A stretch of 64,000 nt of DNA from Neocallimastix lanati (nom. inval.) (taxonomy: Eukaryota > Neocallimastigomycota > Neocallimastigomycetes > Neocallimastigales > Neocallimastigaceae): positions 1,091,001-1,155,000 of the forward strand of contig JACVTC010000035.1 of the NCBI GenBank assembly GCA_016946835.1. The letters run 5' to 3'. This document shows, in pieces, positions 39,995 to 56,848 of the stretch. Position numbers and translations under genes: made by a program. The first letter of the stretch is position 1; each line of letters begins with the position of its first letter. A model generated the notes under the pieces. It did no database searches. It had not been told where the DNA came from and worked only from the letters and a program-made list of their open reading frames with translations.

Positions 39995-41113
39995 TTATAT
40001 TTTAAAAATTTATAATTTTGTATTATTGTAATTATTCAATTATTAATATAATAATAATTTCTTATGAATTATTTAAAAAATTTTTAATTTTCTTTTTAAA
40101 AAAAAAATAACATAAGATATGATTGGCTGCTAAATATTTGTACCAAAAAAAATTTAAATAACTACTGTACTAAATTTTTTAACTTAAATTATTCATTAGA
40201 ATATCATAGCCAGGTGCTTGGGACAGCAAACACACACCCACAAAAAAAATTGTTAAAGTAATTTAATTATTTATTAAATTACTCAAATAAAACTTAAAGT
40301 ATTTATCAATTATTGCTAATTATTCTTTCTTTTTTTTTTTTTATTTTAGTAAAAAAATTATATATTCCTTAAATAAATAGTAACTGTTTTAGAAATAAAT
40401 TATTTATAATATAAAAAATATATATGATATGTCTTATAATAACTAAAATAATAATGAATTAAAACTTTAAGATTAAATATTAAAATATAGATACATATTT
40501 AATTTATTTGATTTATATGTTAAAAATTAATTATATAGTTAATATTTTATTATTTAAAAATATATAATTAATATTAATAACTATATTATTATAGTTGTTC
40601 TTTTTTAAAATTTTAATAAAAATATGAACTAGTATTATTAATTTTATTAAGAATTCAGGATAAAAAAATGGGGAAAGATATTATTATGCTATATAATAAT
40701 TTTAAATTAACTTATTTATTTTTAATAAATTTATTTTTTAAAAAATAATAATAAAAATTATGTATTATTAATTTAATTTTTAAAAAATCAAATTAAAATA
40801 AAAATTATAGATTATTTAAAATTAAAAATTTTATTTTAATTTATTTTTAAAATTTATATATTTTTCTTTAACAAGTCTTTTATAAAGTTTTTTTTTCTTT
40901 AAATTCATAAAAATTATTATTACTAATTAAGTGTAATAATTTATATTTTTCTTTAGTAAATTTTTATTCTTAAATATTGAAATTAAAATAAATGAAACAT
41001 ACTAATAATAAATAATCAATAACTTTTGAATATGTTCAAATTATTATATTCATAAATTATCATTCATTCTCAAATATATATAGCATAATATATATAGAGT
41101 ATTTTTTAATAGA
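39995..41113. promoter_or_regulatory. Shared upstream region of LAS1 and the M17 aminopeptidase
   Basis: The two genes diverge from this 1.1-kb region. Near 40205-40245 an isolated less A/T-rich patch (CCAGGTGCTTGGGACAGCAA followed by ACACACACCCACA) and, at about 40121, an inverted CCAAT box (GATTGGCTG) lie 130-250 bp upstream of the LAS1 ATG. They are candidate promoter elements. The rest is A/T-rich with no gene. The assignment is inference from position and composition. Confidence 0.4.
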
Positions 41114-43096
41114 ATGGATATACCAAAATTAATTTATATTCCAAAGGCTCAGTATAGTTCTCAAATTTCTAACTATGACGGTCTAATTGTAGTTTTTAAC
41201 TATTCCGAAAGCATTTCTTTGAAAACGTCAATTTTGGATACTTATTCTAAAGAAATTTTTGATCAATTCAAAATTGATGCATCTATAGGTAAAAACATAT
41301 CTATTATTCATGCTGAGTCTGCTCCAGGTATGAGAATTATTTTAGTTCCAATTAAATCAAAATTTGATGATACAGATGATGGTAAATAACTTCTTTAAAA
41401 CAAAACTATTATTCAAAATAAAAAAAATAATAATAATTAAATAAATAACATAGAATACTAAAACATAAAAATAAATGTTGTAATAGATATTTAATTTAAT
41501 AAATATAATATATATTATTTTATATTTTATAGTAAGAATTTATGGAGAAATAGGTAGAAAATTTATTGAACGCGTATTAGAGGCTGGTATTAAAAAGCCT
41601 ATTATTTATTTTGCTACAGAACCAAAAAATAACGATGGAAATATAAACAAAGATTTCATTAACTTCAAACAAGTTACTTTATTAGGAGCGGTACTTATAT
41701 ATATATGTATATTTTTATAATTATTTTATGATTATATATTAAATATTATATATTTGAATATTTATGCCAATATAAATAATGTATTTTATATATTTGTTAT
41801 ATATAATTGGAACAACTCTGTTAATAAAAAATTTTTTTCAGTTAAGTGGTTTGTATATACCATTAGAAGCTAGAGAATTTTTAAATAAAAGTCATGATAT
41901 TGATGAAATTGGTGTAATGGTAGAGAATGAAACTGAGGATATTTCTGAGCAATTAAAAATTGTTGAAGCTTATCAAGAAGGTAGACAATTAGCACAAGAT
42001 ATTGGCGGTACATCACCTGAGCGTGGTAATCCATTACAATGTGCTGAAATCATTGAAAACATATTTAAAAAAACAACAGTAGATGTAAAAATTATAAAGG
42101 AATATAGTATAATTGAAAAAGAATATCCATTAATGGCAGCAGTTGGCCGCTCTTCAGTGTGTGGTAATTTTTTTTAATATTATTTAAATTTATATTATAA
42201 TTTATTATTGTTACTATTATTTCATAGTGATTTCATTTTTTTCTTTGGTTTTATATAAAATTCAATAATAATGAGGTTAAGCTAATTATTATAATATTTA
42301 TTTATATAATCAAATAGTCCCTAAGCATGCTCCATGCGTAGTCAAACTGACTTACAAATCTCCAGATCAAACAAAAGTTAAAGACAAGTAAGCTTACTAT
42401 TTATATATAAATTATAAAAATTTTTAAACAAAAAAAGTTTAAAATAAAATAAAATGGAATATTACAACTTAAAAGATTAAGTAATATAATTAAATATATA
42501 GTTTTCAAATAAATTAAATATATAAATTTTGATTATTAAAAATTAATATAAAGTTTATTCTTTGTTGGTAAAGGAGTTACATTTGACAGTGGAGGAATGG
42601 ATATTAAAGTAGGTGGAGCAATGAGAGGAATGTGTAGAGATAAAGGAGGTGCATCAATTTGTGCTGGTAATAATTTTTATTATTTAATTTCTTTTTAATT
42701 TATATATATTTGTTTTGCTTTTAAATTTCATAATTTTAATAATATAAATCATATTTAATAAATTAATAAATTATTATTATTAAATATATTAATAATAAAT
42801 AGGTATTACTTATATTGCTCAAAAATTAGCTCTTAAGCACGTTAACATAACAGCTTATCTTGGTTTCGTAAGAAATAGTATTGGTTCACGTATGTGTAAT
42901 ATAATTTATACTTCTAAAATAATTAGAATATCTTATTGATAATAAATATTAAAATAAATAATAACTTTTAATAAATTTTTTTTTTAAAATATATATATAT
43001 AATAATTAATTAATAATTAATAATATTTATAAAAAAATAGATTCTTATGTATGTGATGAAGTTATTGTTAGTCGTAGTGGAAGAAGAGGTACTTAT

Positions 43097-43127
<31 letters not shown>

Positions 43128-43982
43128 ATTGTTGTTGCTATTGTTATTGTTATTATTATTTGTTTGTTTGCTTGTTCGTTTGTTTTTAATATTAAATAAT
43201 ATTAATATTAATATAATAATATTTAATTAATAATAAATATGAATATTAATAAGTGAATTAATAATTATATATGAAAAAATAATTATAATTTGAATATCAG
43301 TACTTGTTGCTAATACTGATGCAGAAGGACGTATGACAATGGGAGATTTACTTACGGAAGCAAGAGAAAATGTTATTACTAATAAACTTTATGAAAATGC
43401 GAAGATTTTTACAATTGCTACTCTAACAGGACATGTTGGTCGTGCATATGGTCCATATCCAGCTGCTGTTGAAAATGGACAAGCTGTAAAAAAATCTGTT
43501 GGTCGTACCCTTCAAGATATTGGACAAATTTGGGGTGATCCTTTTGAAGTTTCAAGAATTCGTAGAGAGGATTACATGGTAAACAGTAACATTATACATA
43601 TATATATATATATATATATATAATAATATATAATAATAATAATATATAATTATTATAAATCATATTTGAAAAAAAAAAAATTTATTTTAACTTTATTAAA
43701 ATATATATATTATTCTAGGTTGTCAAAGGAAATGGTATTACAGAAGACGTTATTCAAGGTAATAATAAACCATCAACTATGACTAATCGTGCACATCAGT
43801 TTCCTGTAGCATTCTTAAATTTAGTTTCTTGTTTAGACAAACATGGAACAAATAGTGATAATCCTATTGCATATACCCACTTAGATATTGCCGGATGTTA
43901 CGGTAAAGTACCAAATAATTGGGGTTTGGGTGAAGTTACTGGTAATCCTATTGTTGCCATTGCTTCTTCGTTTTTAAAGTAA
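41114..43982 (+). CDS. M17 leucyl aminopeptidase, NPEPL1/W07G4.4-like
   Basis: Two-zinc cytosolic exopeptidase that removes N-terminal residues from peptides. Nine exons (41114-41381, 41533-41690, 41842-42163, 42318-42387, 42554-42666, 42803-42889, 43041-43088, 43301-43578, 43719-43982) give 535 aa. Residues 1-200 form the variable N-terminal domain; the catalytic domain follows. All expected active-site residues are visible: K279 and D284 in GKGVTFDSGG, K291, D302 in RDKGGAS, and D362, E364 and R366 in NTDAEGR. Their spacing matches bacterial PepA almost residue for residue. Segments such as MAAVGRSSVC, VPKHAPCVVKLTY and TLTGHVGRAYGPYPAA resemble the NPEPL1/W07G4.4 branch rather than classical LAP3. 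No signal peptide is present. Confidence 0.94.
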
Positions 43983-44439
43983 CGATTTATGTAATAAATA
44001 AATAAACACAATAAAAATTAAAATTATCAAATAGGTATTATTACTTTAATTATTATTATTATTCATATAAGTATTAAATATTCTATAATACTTTTTGAAA
44101 TTAATTATTTTTTTTTTTATTTGATAATATTATTTAATTAAATAAAACTATCAAATAAAAAAAAAATAACTAAATTCAATAACAATATTGCTTATCATTG
44201 TTCATTTAATGAAAATAATGTATATTTTAATAATATTTATTTTTTTTAAAAAAAAAAAAATAAAAATAAAAATAAATTCTCAAAATGTATATTAAAATAT
44301 CTTCAATAAATTAACAAAATACTTAGAGTAACAAAATTTCTTATTCAATTTACATTAATGAAATAATTAATAAAAAATTTGAAATATATATTAATATATT
44401 ATCATTATTACTGTTGTAATTTTTAAAGAATAGATCGTT

Positions 44440-44481
<42 letters not shown>

Positions 44482-44810
44482 CTAATTAAAAAGTCTATAT
44501 ATATAATTATTAATTATATGAATTTTATTTAATGATAGATTAATAATTATAACATTAAAAACTGTTATTATTATTATTATTATTATTATAATTATTATTA
44601 TTTAAAAATTTTTTTTATTTAATATTATTATTATCATTTTATTTATTTTAGTATGAATAAATATATGTTTAAAGTAAGAAAGATTTCTAAAAAAAAAAAT
44701 AAAAAACTTTCTTTTAAATTGAAAAAAAAAAAATTATACTTTAATTTTAATATTATATAAAATTTTATTTTATCATTGTTTCTCTACTATTGAGTTTAAA
44801 TTTATCAAAC
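43983..44810. other. Convergent intergenic spacer
   Basis: Spacer between the 3' ends of the aminopeptidase (+) and the p24 gene (-). It contains AAT/ATT microsatellites (about 44439-44481 and 44568-44600). No gene is seen. Confidence 0.7.
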
Positions 44811-45814
44811 TTAAGTACGAGAAACAGAGAACCAACTTCTTAAATAATAGATTTGCCAAATACTAACACAAATTAACATAATGGTTTCAAAAATAGACCA
44901 CAATGATACACGTCTATTAGTGCTATTAGCGGCTAGTGAATATTTAATTGATTTAAAAAAAATATAAAAAAAAATATATATATATATAAAATAATTCGAA
45001 ACAAAAATAATACTCAGTAAATAAATGTAACATTAAATTCAACTATTAATATTAAATATGCTTTTAATTAATTAATAAAATATTTCTAATATTTATTTAA
45101 CTTACTCTTGTTATGAACTCTATCACGGACATACATATAGGCTTGTTCATCACGAATAAAACGAAGAGATGAAGCAAGTCTTTCGATAGCTTTTTCAATT
45201 GGATCAACCATTTGACCGGCAGCTTAATGATATATTGTTTTCAAAAATTATATACTTATTTAAATATTTATTTATTACTTTATATAAAATTTTCTAATAA
45301 AATATTACTTACCATCTTCGGAATCAGTAGATTTCGATAAAACTAAAGTACGTTCATTTGGACCATGAACAGAAAAGTGAAGTTTCTTGTCATCACCATT
45401 AAATTTATTACTAAAACAATATTGATAAATACCATCAGTAGTAGCAAAGAATGAATAACTCATAGATGGTTGCTTAAATAAACGATAAACAATATCACCA
45501 TTTGGCGCATTAATCTTTTCAATTGATATTTAAGCAATTAATATATGAGTTAAATTTAAAACATCGTTTTAAAATAATATTTTATTACATAAATATTTAA
45601 AATATATTCTTTCAATCATTACATAAAAATCAATTTCAAGATTGTCACTATCATAAACTTCAAAAGCAAGATCAAGTTGTTCTTGATTAGCTAAATCTTC
45701 AAGGAAGCAAGCTTCTTCTTGAGATGGGAGATCAATGGTAAAGGTACTTAAGGAGTGAGTTAATTGGAATAAACATAAAAATACTATTCCTAACGGTATT
45801 AAAAATGATTTCAT
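44811..45814 (-). CDS. p24/TMED (emp24/GOLD) cargo receptor
   Basis: Type I membrane protein of ER-Golgi COPII/COPI vesicles. Four exons (45814-45623, 45514-45313, 45222-45106, 44932-44811) give 210 aa. A signal peptide covers about 1-22 (FLIPLGIVFLCLFQLTHS). The GOLD domain runs from about 24 to 130, with the paired cysteines in EEACFLEDL and YQYCFSN. A helical, coiled-coil-prone stem follows (VDPIEKAIERLASSLRFIRD), then one membrane helix (WSIFETIMLICVSIWQIYYL) and a short cytosolic tail RSWFSVSRT. Stem and membrane segments are typical of p24 proteins, but the tail lacks the usual dilysine COPI signal and has only WF where most members have FF. The subfamily is not settled; gamma/Erp-like is my best guess. 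Confidence 0.9.
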
Positions 45815-47060
45815 TTTCTTAAAATAATTTTTTTTTTTTTTTTTTTTTAAAAAAATTCTGCTTTAAAATAAAATAATAAAATAATAAAATATGTTTTAAA
45901 AATAAAATTAAATTACATATATAGTATTATAAAAATATATCGGTTAAAAAATTATGTTGATAAATCAATATAAAAGTATAAAAGTATTTTTTCCCGGCAA
46001 AATATTAATATTATTTTCACAATTATAAAGAAGTCAAATATTATTATTATTAATTTATCATTAAAACTAATCGACAATTTATTTATAATTTACATTAATA
46101 AAATATTAGTATTAATAATAATAAATTAAATATAAATTATATATATATTAATAATCCATTTTTATTTTTGTATAATACATTATTTTTCTTTAATTTATTA
46201 ATTTTTTTTTTTTTTTAACATTTTCAAAACAATTTGATAAAAAGAGAAAATATAAAATAATTAAAACAATTTTTATTTTATTGTCACTCAATTATCTTTA
46301 ATATTTATTATCATTTTTTATTACATTAACATAATTGAATATAAAAAATATTTATTATATTTTTTCTTTTTTTTACTAACTATTATTAATATTTTGTAAC
46401 ACATTATTTTCTTTCCCTTCTAAATTTATGAGGTTACTTTTTCCATTATTTGTATGAATAAAATGAATGAAAGGGAATTTCACATTAATATTGCATTTAT
46501 TTATTTATTAATTTATTACAAATACAACTGTTTCTATTAATTGTTTATTATGTATTTATAAATTTTAAAAAAATATATATAAATATATTTTACTTTAATA
46601 AAATCTTACTTTTATTTATGTTTGTTGTTAGTGTTTTTCTTTTTTTTTTTTTTTTTTTGTTTTTTTGCTTTGTTTTTTTGTTTTTTTATTTCTGCCTTTG
46701 ATTTTTATCTTATTTGTTTAATTTTTGAAATGATATTTTTTTATTACGTTCGTTAGACTTTTAAATTTTATTATTTCTTTTATTATAAAAAAATTTATAT
46801 TAAATTAATATATAATATACAAATAAAAATATTTTTAAAAACAATTATATATATAAAAATACAATATGATATTAATTTTTTTAATATTCAATTAAAAAAA
46901 ATTTTATAAAAAATGCTATTGGATGTCCAGTATGTTTATCAATTTCAATTTCTTCAAATATGATAATCATTTTTATTTATTTTAATATTTATTTATTTAC
47001 TTATATATTTATATATATTTAATTATATATTTATTTATTTATTTTAAAAAACAATTTATT

Positions 47061-47148
<88 letters not shown>

Positions 47149-48635
47149 ATGTATATTATTCTTACATTGTATTAAATCATTTCATCAGAAAGATTCATGT
47201 ACAATATTTACTAGTTATAAATTTAATGAAGTTAATTTAAACTCAGAGTAAATATACTAATAATTTTAATACTAAACCCACTTGTACAACTAAATAAAAA
47301 ATATATTAGAATATTTAAAGAAGCATAATTAGTTAATTAGTTATAGAAATAAAATGAATAGATATTGATTTACAAGTAGTCTTAAAATTATAATAGTAAT
47401 AATTAAATTGTAATAAAAAAATTTACAAAATTTTTAATTTAAAAAAATTTTATATAAAAGTTGAAATTTATAATTTCACAACAATTCCTAAAATAAAGGA
47501 TATTTTTATATTGATATAATAATTGTTATATAAAGCACATTTTGTTATAATAAAAGAATATTCATTTTACAATATATAATTAATATATAATTTATGTAAT
47601 TTAAAAAAAAAAATGGTATAAATAATTGAATATAAATGGATGATTAAACTTTGTTATAATTTTAAATATACATAAAAAAATTTTTTTATATTTAATAAAA
47701 TTAATTATTTTTTCTACTTTATTAAAATTAATTAAAAAAATTTTTTTTGTTATTTCCAATTTACCATATATTATAATATATTAGTTATATTTATTAATAT
47801 TATAATTAAAAGTAATATTAAAAGTTTGTTATTAAATAATAATAATTTTTAATTCTTTATTCTTTTAAAATAATATTTAATTAATAATAATAAATTACTG
47901 TTGTTTATTTTAAAAATTTATTTTTGTTTTCATTTCTGTTAAAATTAAATTACAAAATATAAAAATTAAAATAAAATAAAATAAAAAATTTCAAATTTTA
48001 TTTTACATAATTCATTGTAGTATTATTTATTATATAAATATTTATGAAATCAATATTTTTAAAAAAAGAATATAGTCTCAATTAATTGAAAACTAGAAAG
48101 CATTAATTTATTTTTATGAATATATTAATTTTAAAAAGTAATTAAAAAAATACATAAAAATATATATATGAATGATATTAATAAATATATTTTGATATAT
48201 TTATGACTAAATAGTAAAGCATTTTACTTTTTAAAAATAATAATGATATAAAATACTTATTTGTACTATAATAATTAATTTATTAATATCAAAATAGAAT
48301 AAATTTTTTTATAAAATATTTAATAAGGAAAAAAAGATTTAATTAATACTAATGACAATTATTTAAAACTTAATAATATACTATTATAAATATATAAATA
48401 ATAATTATAAATATAAATAATTTAAATTATTAAAATTAATTATATATACTTAATATTTTATATATTTTCTTATATTATTATTATTATATTGACACTTAGA
48501 TTTTGCCTATATTTAACAAAATTTAAAGTAGTATTTTAAATTAATACTATACGATTAATAAATATAAAATAATAATTAAAAAATATATATTAATTGGAAG
48601 TAATATAACTTTCATTAAATTAAATAGTATAAAAA
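45815..48635. other. Intergenic A/T-rich region with AAAT array
   Basis: Holds a perfect (AAAT)n array at 47063-47150 and poly-T tracts (45828-45848, 46644-46658). A 20-codon minus-strand segment near 46980-46918 (FEEIEIDKHTGHPIAFF) looks less random than its surroundings but is too short to call. No gene is supported. Promoters of the divergent p24 and muskelin genes must lie here. Confidence 0.65.
47063..47150. repeat. (AAAT)n tetranucleotide array
   Basis: About 22 perfect 4-bp units. Confidence 0.95.
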
Positions 48636-52567
<3,932 letters not shown>

Positions 52568-53220
52568 AAGATTAAAAAAAATGATAATAATAAAATGAAA
52601 ATAAAATAAAAAATAAAATTAAAATATTAAATATTAAAGTAGTTTAATCAGCAATTAAATACTTAAATAATAAGAAAGAATTAATAAAATAATAATAAAT
52701 AAGTAAATAGTTTTTTTATTTAATAATATTTTAATTCTTTTTAATTATAATTATCATATATAATAATTAAAATATTTAAAGATAAGAAAAAATAATAACA
52801 AAATAAAATAAAATATTACAAAAAAAAAAAAAAAAAAAAAAAAAACAGAGAGAGAAGTAAAAATAAAAAAATAAATAATAATAATAATAATACATTATGA
52901 AAATTAACATTAATAATTATAATAATAAATTTTAATTAAAATGTTCATATGTATATATTAATTCCAAATTCAATAAAAATATAAAACATATATTATGTGA
53001 TACGTTAATCAAGTTTAATCTTAAAAAAAAAAAAAATTACTGAAAAAGACTATTATTATTAAATTAGCATGTATAATAAAATATTTATAATAAAAATAAA
53101 ATTACAAAAACTTTATAATGATTTATTCTTTTTTTTTTTTATATATAGCCACAATTATTGCAAATTTTAATCTTTATTTATTTATTCATTTATTAATTAC
53201 ATGAATATTTAAAATTTTAA
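52568..53220. other. 3' flank of muskelin, A/T-rich
   Basis: Poly-A near 52819-52845 and otherwise plain A/T DNA. Nothing else is seen. Confidence 0.7.
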
Positions 53221-53304
53221 TCCCCTGAGGAGCGTACCACCAGAAATGGTGTCTCTGAGGGGGTATTACTATCAGTACTTCCCTTGATTCAGAGAATGAT
53301 AGTT
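53221..53304. ncRNA. Candidate structured RNA (two hairpins in a G/C-rich island)
   Basis: An ~85-bp island of near-balanced composition in A/T DNA. Hairpin 1 (53221-53264): the arms TCCCCTGAGGAG and CTCTGAGGGGG pair with one G-G mismatch and one bulge, and enclose CACCA-GAAA-TGGTG, a perfect stem closed by a GNRA-type tetraloop. Hairpin 2: ACTATCA (53268-53274) pairs exactly with TGATAGT (53297-53303). It does not match tRNA, U-snRNA, SRP or a hammerhead core as I know them (CTGAGGA is present, but a stem II before GAAA is not). It could be a structured transcript, a regulatory hairpin, or the end of an old mobile element. Strand is unknown. Confidence 0.4.
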
Positions 53305-55012
53305 CATATAGAATATTAATATTAATGATTGGTCTGTAGGAGTTTGGAAATTTGATTTACCGATTTAATGGATTTGATAAAAAAAATATTAATATATTTA
53401 AAATTTGTAACGAAAATCAATTAATTAAATTTCAAATAGATGGATGGTCCATCAATAATTTACTTAATTAATAAATAATATTTAAATTTTATTTTTATTT
53501 CCAATTCTTTTAAATACCAAAAATTGATGATAATTATTATTTTTTAAGTCGAGGCTTTTGAAAGACCATCATTCAAATGTTAAAAGATTTCATTTAAAGT
53601 AATAAAATAAAATTATTATTAATAATAATTTAAAAAAACATGATACTTTAAATAATGTATTATATATAATATATATTTCTTATATTGATGATTTAATGAA
53701 CATAATAATAATAATAATTAATAGAATGATTCTAATATTATTATTGAATAATTTATGACTAATAAAATGCTATAAAGTATCAATAAAATGTAGCTTTTAA
53801 ATATAAATATATTGAATAAAAAAAAATACATGTGTAAGATAAATTATAATCAAAACAAATATTAATTTATTGTATTAATAAAATACTAAAGATTAATATT
53901 TGTTAATGTTGATATGATAAATAAATAATAAAAAATACTATATTTAAAAATATTAATTTTTAAATAATATAATAATTTTTTAATTCTATAATTTATGGTT
54001 TCTTTTTCCATTTTTTTTTTCTTTTTTTTAATTTTAAATAAATATTATAATTAATTGAATTAAATAAAAAATTGTTTTCATTTATTTTCTCTTATTTCCT
54101 ATTTTATAAAAATCTTTTTATATTTATTACTTAAAAGAGCGTCTATTTAATTTTTAATCTAATTTCTGTTTTTCTATTAATTTTTTATTATTATTATTTT
54201 TTTTATTATTTTGTATTTTATTTTTTATTATTTTTTTTATTTATTCATTTTATTTGATTATTTTTTCACTTTCATTATACATTCGTTCTTTTTTTTTTTT
54301 CTTTCATTTTCACAAACAATTTGTATTTTCTCTCATACCACATAGGAATATATATATATATTTATAAAAGAAATAAAAAAAAAGTAGCTACCTTGTTAAT
54401 GTTTGGTATACATATTGGTTTGAATCTCCCTCAACTAATTTTTATAATAATATTTTAAGGTTAAAAGAGGAAGATATAGATATATAAGAGACTTATTTAA
54501 AAATTAAGGTAATAAAAAAAAATAGATTTTATACTAAGAATTGAAGAAAATTATTAAAAAAAATAAAAAAAAAATAAAAAAAAAATTGGTTAATAAAAAA
54601 AAAATTGGTTAATGAAAAAAAAAAAAATTGGTTAGTAAAAAAAAAAATTGGTTAAAAAAAAAATTGGTTAATAAAAAAAAATTGGTTAATAAAAAAAAAA
54701 TTGGTTAATAAAAAAAAATAATTATTTTTTTATTTTATTCTATTTTGTTCTAATTTTTTTTATTGCTTTGTTTTTTTTTTTTTTATTTTTTTATTTTAAT
54801 TTATTTTTTTTTTTCTTTTTAATTCTGATGAATTTCACTTCAACTTGAAAATTACTCTATTTTTATATTCAAAAAATTAATTTTTTTTTTTTAATTTTTA
54901 TTTTTCAAATTTTTTTTATTATTCAAATTTTATAAAAACAATATAAAAAAAAATGAAGAAAATCAAAAAAAAGAAAATTAGTTTATAAATAAAAATTTAA
55001 TATAACTATTTT
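53305..55012. other. Intergenic A/T-rich spacer
   Basis: No gene. A small hairpin (GATGG-T-CCATC, near 53446-53456) and a less A/T-rich patch near 53550 continue the island above. A B-box-like string (GGTTTGAATCTCC near 54418) has no matching cloverleaf. Confidence 0.6.
54586..54712. repeat. ATTGGTTAAT-poly(A) tandem repeat
   Basis: Seven copies of ATTGGTTAAT or a close variant, each followed by 7-12 adenines, giving a period of about 16-20 bp. The flanks are poly-A and poly-T rich. Confidence 0.9.
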
Positions 55013-55084
55013 TGTTAAGGAGTCAATATAAGATATGATGTGTACACAACAAAATGTATTATTATTTAATTAAATTTTATTTAT
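55013..55084 (-). repeat. Short terminal repeat of the copia fossil (3' side)
   Basis: A 72-bp sequence starting TGTTAAGGAGTCAATATAAG on the plus strand, identical to 59521-59592. It follows the end of the RNase H reading by only about 20 bp. If this is the whole LTR it is unusually short for Ty1/copia. Confidence 0.8.
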
Positions 55085-56794
55085 TAATATTTAATTAAAT
55101 AATTTCTTCTTGAATAAATTTATTTCTTAAGTCTATATGCTTACATCTTCCTCAATTGCAATGCATGCTTTATTATCTACCATAATTTTAAATTTTATAT
55201 CTTGATTAAATATTTCCTTAAATAAATTTTTGAACCATAAAGCTTGTTTAGTACATTCAGTTAAACTAACAAATTTAGCTTCAGTAGTAGATAAAGTTAC
55301 GTTTTTCTGTAACTGAGATTTCCATGAAATAGGGCTTTTTCCAAGTAAAAATATATATCCACTTGTAGATCTTCTCGTCTTTTCATCGTTAGCAAAATCT
55401 GAATCTGAGTATACGATAAATTTATTATTTTTATTATAATGTATAGATTTATTTTTTGTAACTTTTAAATATTGTATGATGTTCATTAAATTTTTATAAT
55501 CAGCTTCTGTTGGATTTTCACATATTCTTGAGGCTTCACTTACAGAAAACATTATATCAGGCCTTGACTTTACAGCGATATATAGTAACGCACCAAGTAA
55601 AGATTTATATTCTTTTGGATCTATTAAATTTGAATTATTTCTTTCATATTCTGTAATCTTTAATTTTCCTGCATGGTGTTTTTATTTGTTTTGTTTTCTT
55701 CATATTATATTTTTCTATTATTTTATTAATATAATCTATCTGATTTATTTTATAACCATCATTTGTTTTATAAATATTTATACCTATTATTTTAGTTGCA
55801 TTAGAATCTTTAGTAATTTTATATTTATCTTTTAATTTGTTTACTGTATAGTTTATTTCATTTTTAATTCCTGTTATTAAAATATCATCTTCATATAATG
55901 TTAGTAAACATGTTAATTTATTATTTTTATTATATTTCCTAAAGAGACATTTGTCAGTTTTGTATTTTCTAAAACCTATACTTACTAAGTAATGTAATAT
56001 TTCATTATACCACATTCTTCCAGCTTGTTTTAAACCATAAAGAGCTTTTTTAAGTAGCCAGAATTTATTAGTATTAAAATTTTTATCACCATAAGGAATC
56101 TTTGTATAAATCTTTTCTTCCAAATCTGCATTCAAGTAAGCAGCTTTTATATCCAATTGTTTCAAATCCCAGTTGAACTTTGACGCAATAGCGACCGTAA
56201 GTCTTAGACTATCTGCTTGGACTGTTGGGAAGTATGTCTCTATAAAGTCTTCTCCAGCAACTTGCTGACAACCAAGAGCCACTAATCTTGCCTTTTTCTT
56301 CTTTTTATCCTTTTCGGCAAAGATCCATTTAGTACCAATTATATTTGCGTAAGCTGGTATGTTTTTTACCACTTTCATAACAGTGTTGTCGTACATATTT
56401 TTTAATTCGTAATCTATTGCTTCTTTCCATTCTTCACTTTCTGGTGAATTAATAGCTTGTTGATACCTTATTGGGATATTGTTTTAATATTTAAAATTTT
56501 AAATCTTTTATTACTTACTGATTGTAATCTTTCTTTTCTGGAAGTTAAATTTTCTTCATCTGAATCGTCTGAATTATTGCTATGTGATCTTTTCTTGTTT
56601 ATATATTTAAGTTTTCTTTCATTTAAAAATTCATTATCAGATTCACTATCATATTCATTTTCTTCTATTTTAGTTTCATTATTATTATTAATAATTTTAT
56701 TACTATTATTATTATTGTCATTATTATAAATATCTTTTTAATTATCATAATTATTATTAATATCATTATTATAAATATCGTTGTTATTATCATA

Positions 56795-56848
<54 letters not shown>

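Noticed and set aside
46918-46980. Possible small minus-strand exon (EEIEIDKHTGHPIAFF)
   Set aside because: Only about 20 codons, no splice partner or recognisable family; cannot be told from chance.
53221-53264. Hammerhead ribozyme suggested by CTGAGGA followed by GAAA
   Set aside because: No stem II forms between the two core parts; GAAA is instead the loop of a CACCA/TGGTG hairpin.
54384-54440. tRNA-like B box (GGTTTGAATCTCC)
   Set aside because: T-arm stem and acceptor stem do not pair and no A box is found at the right distance.
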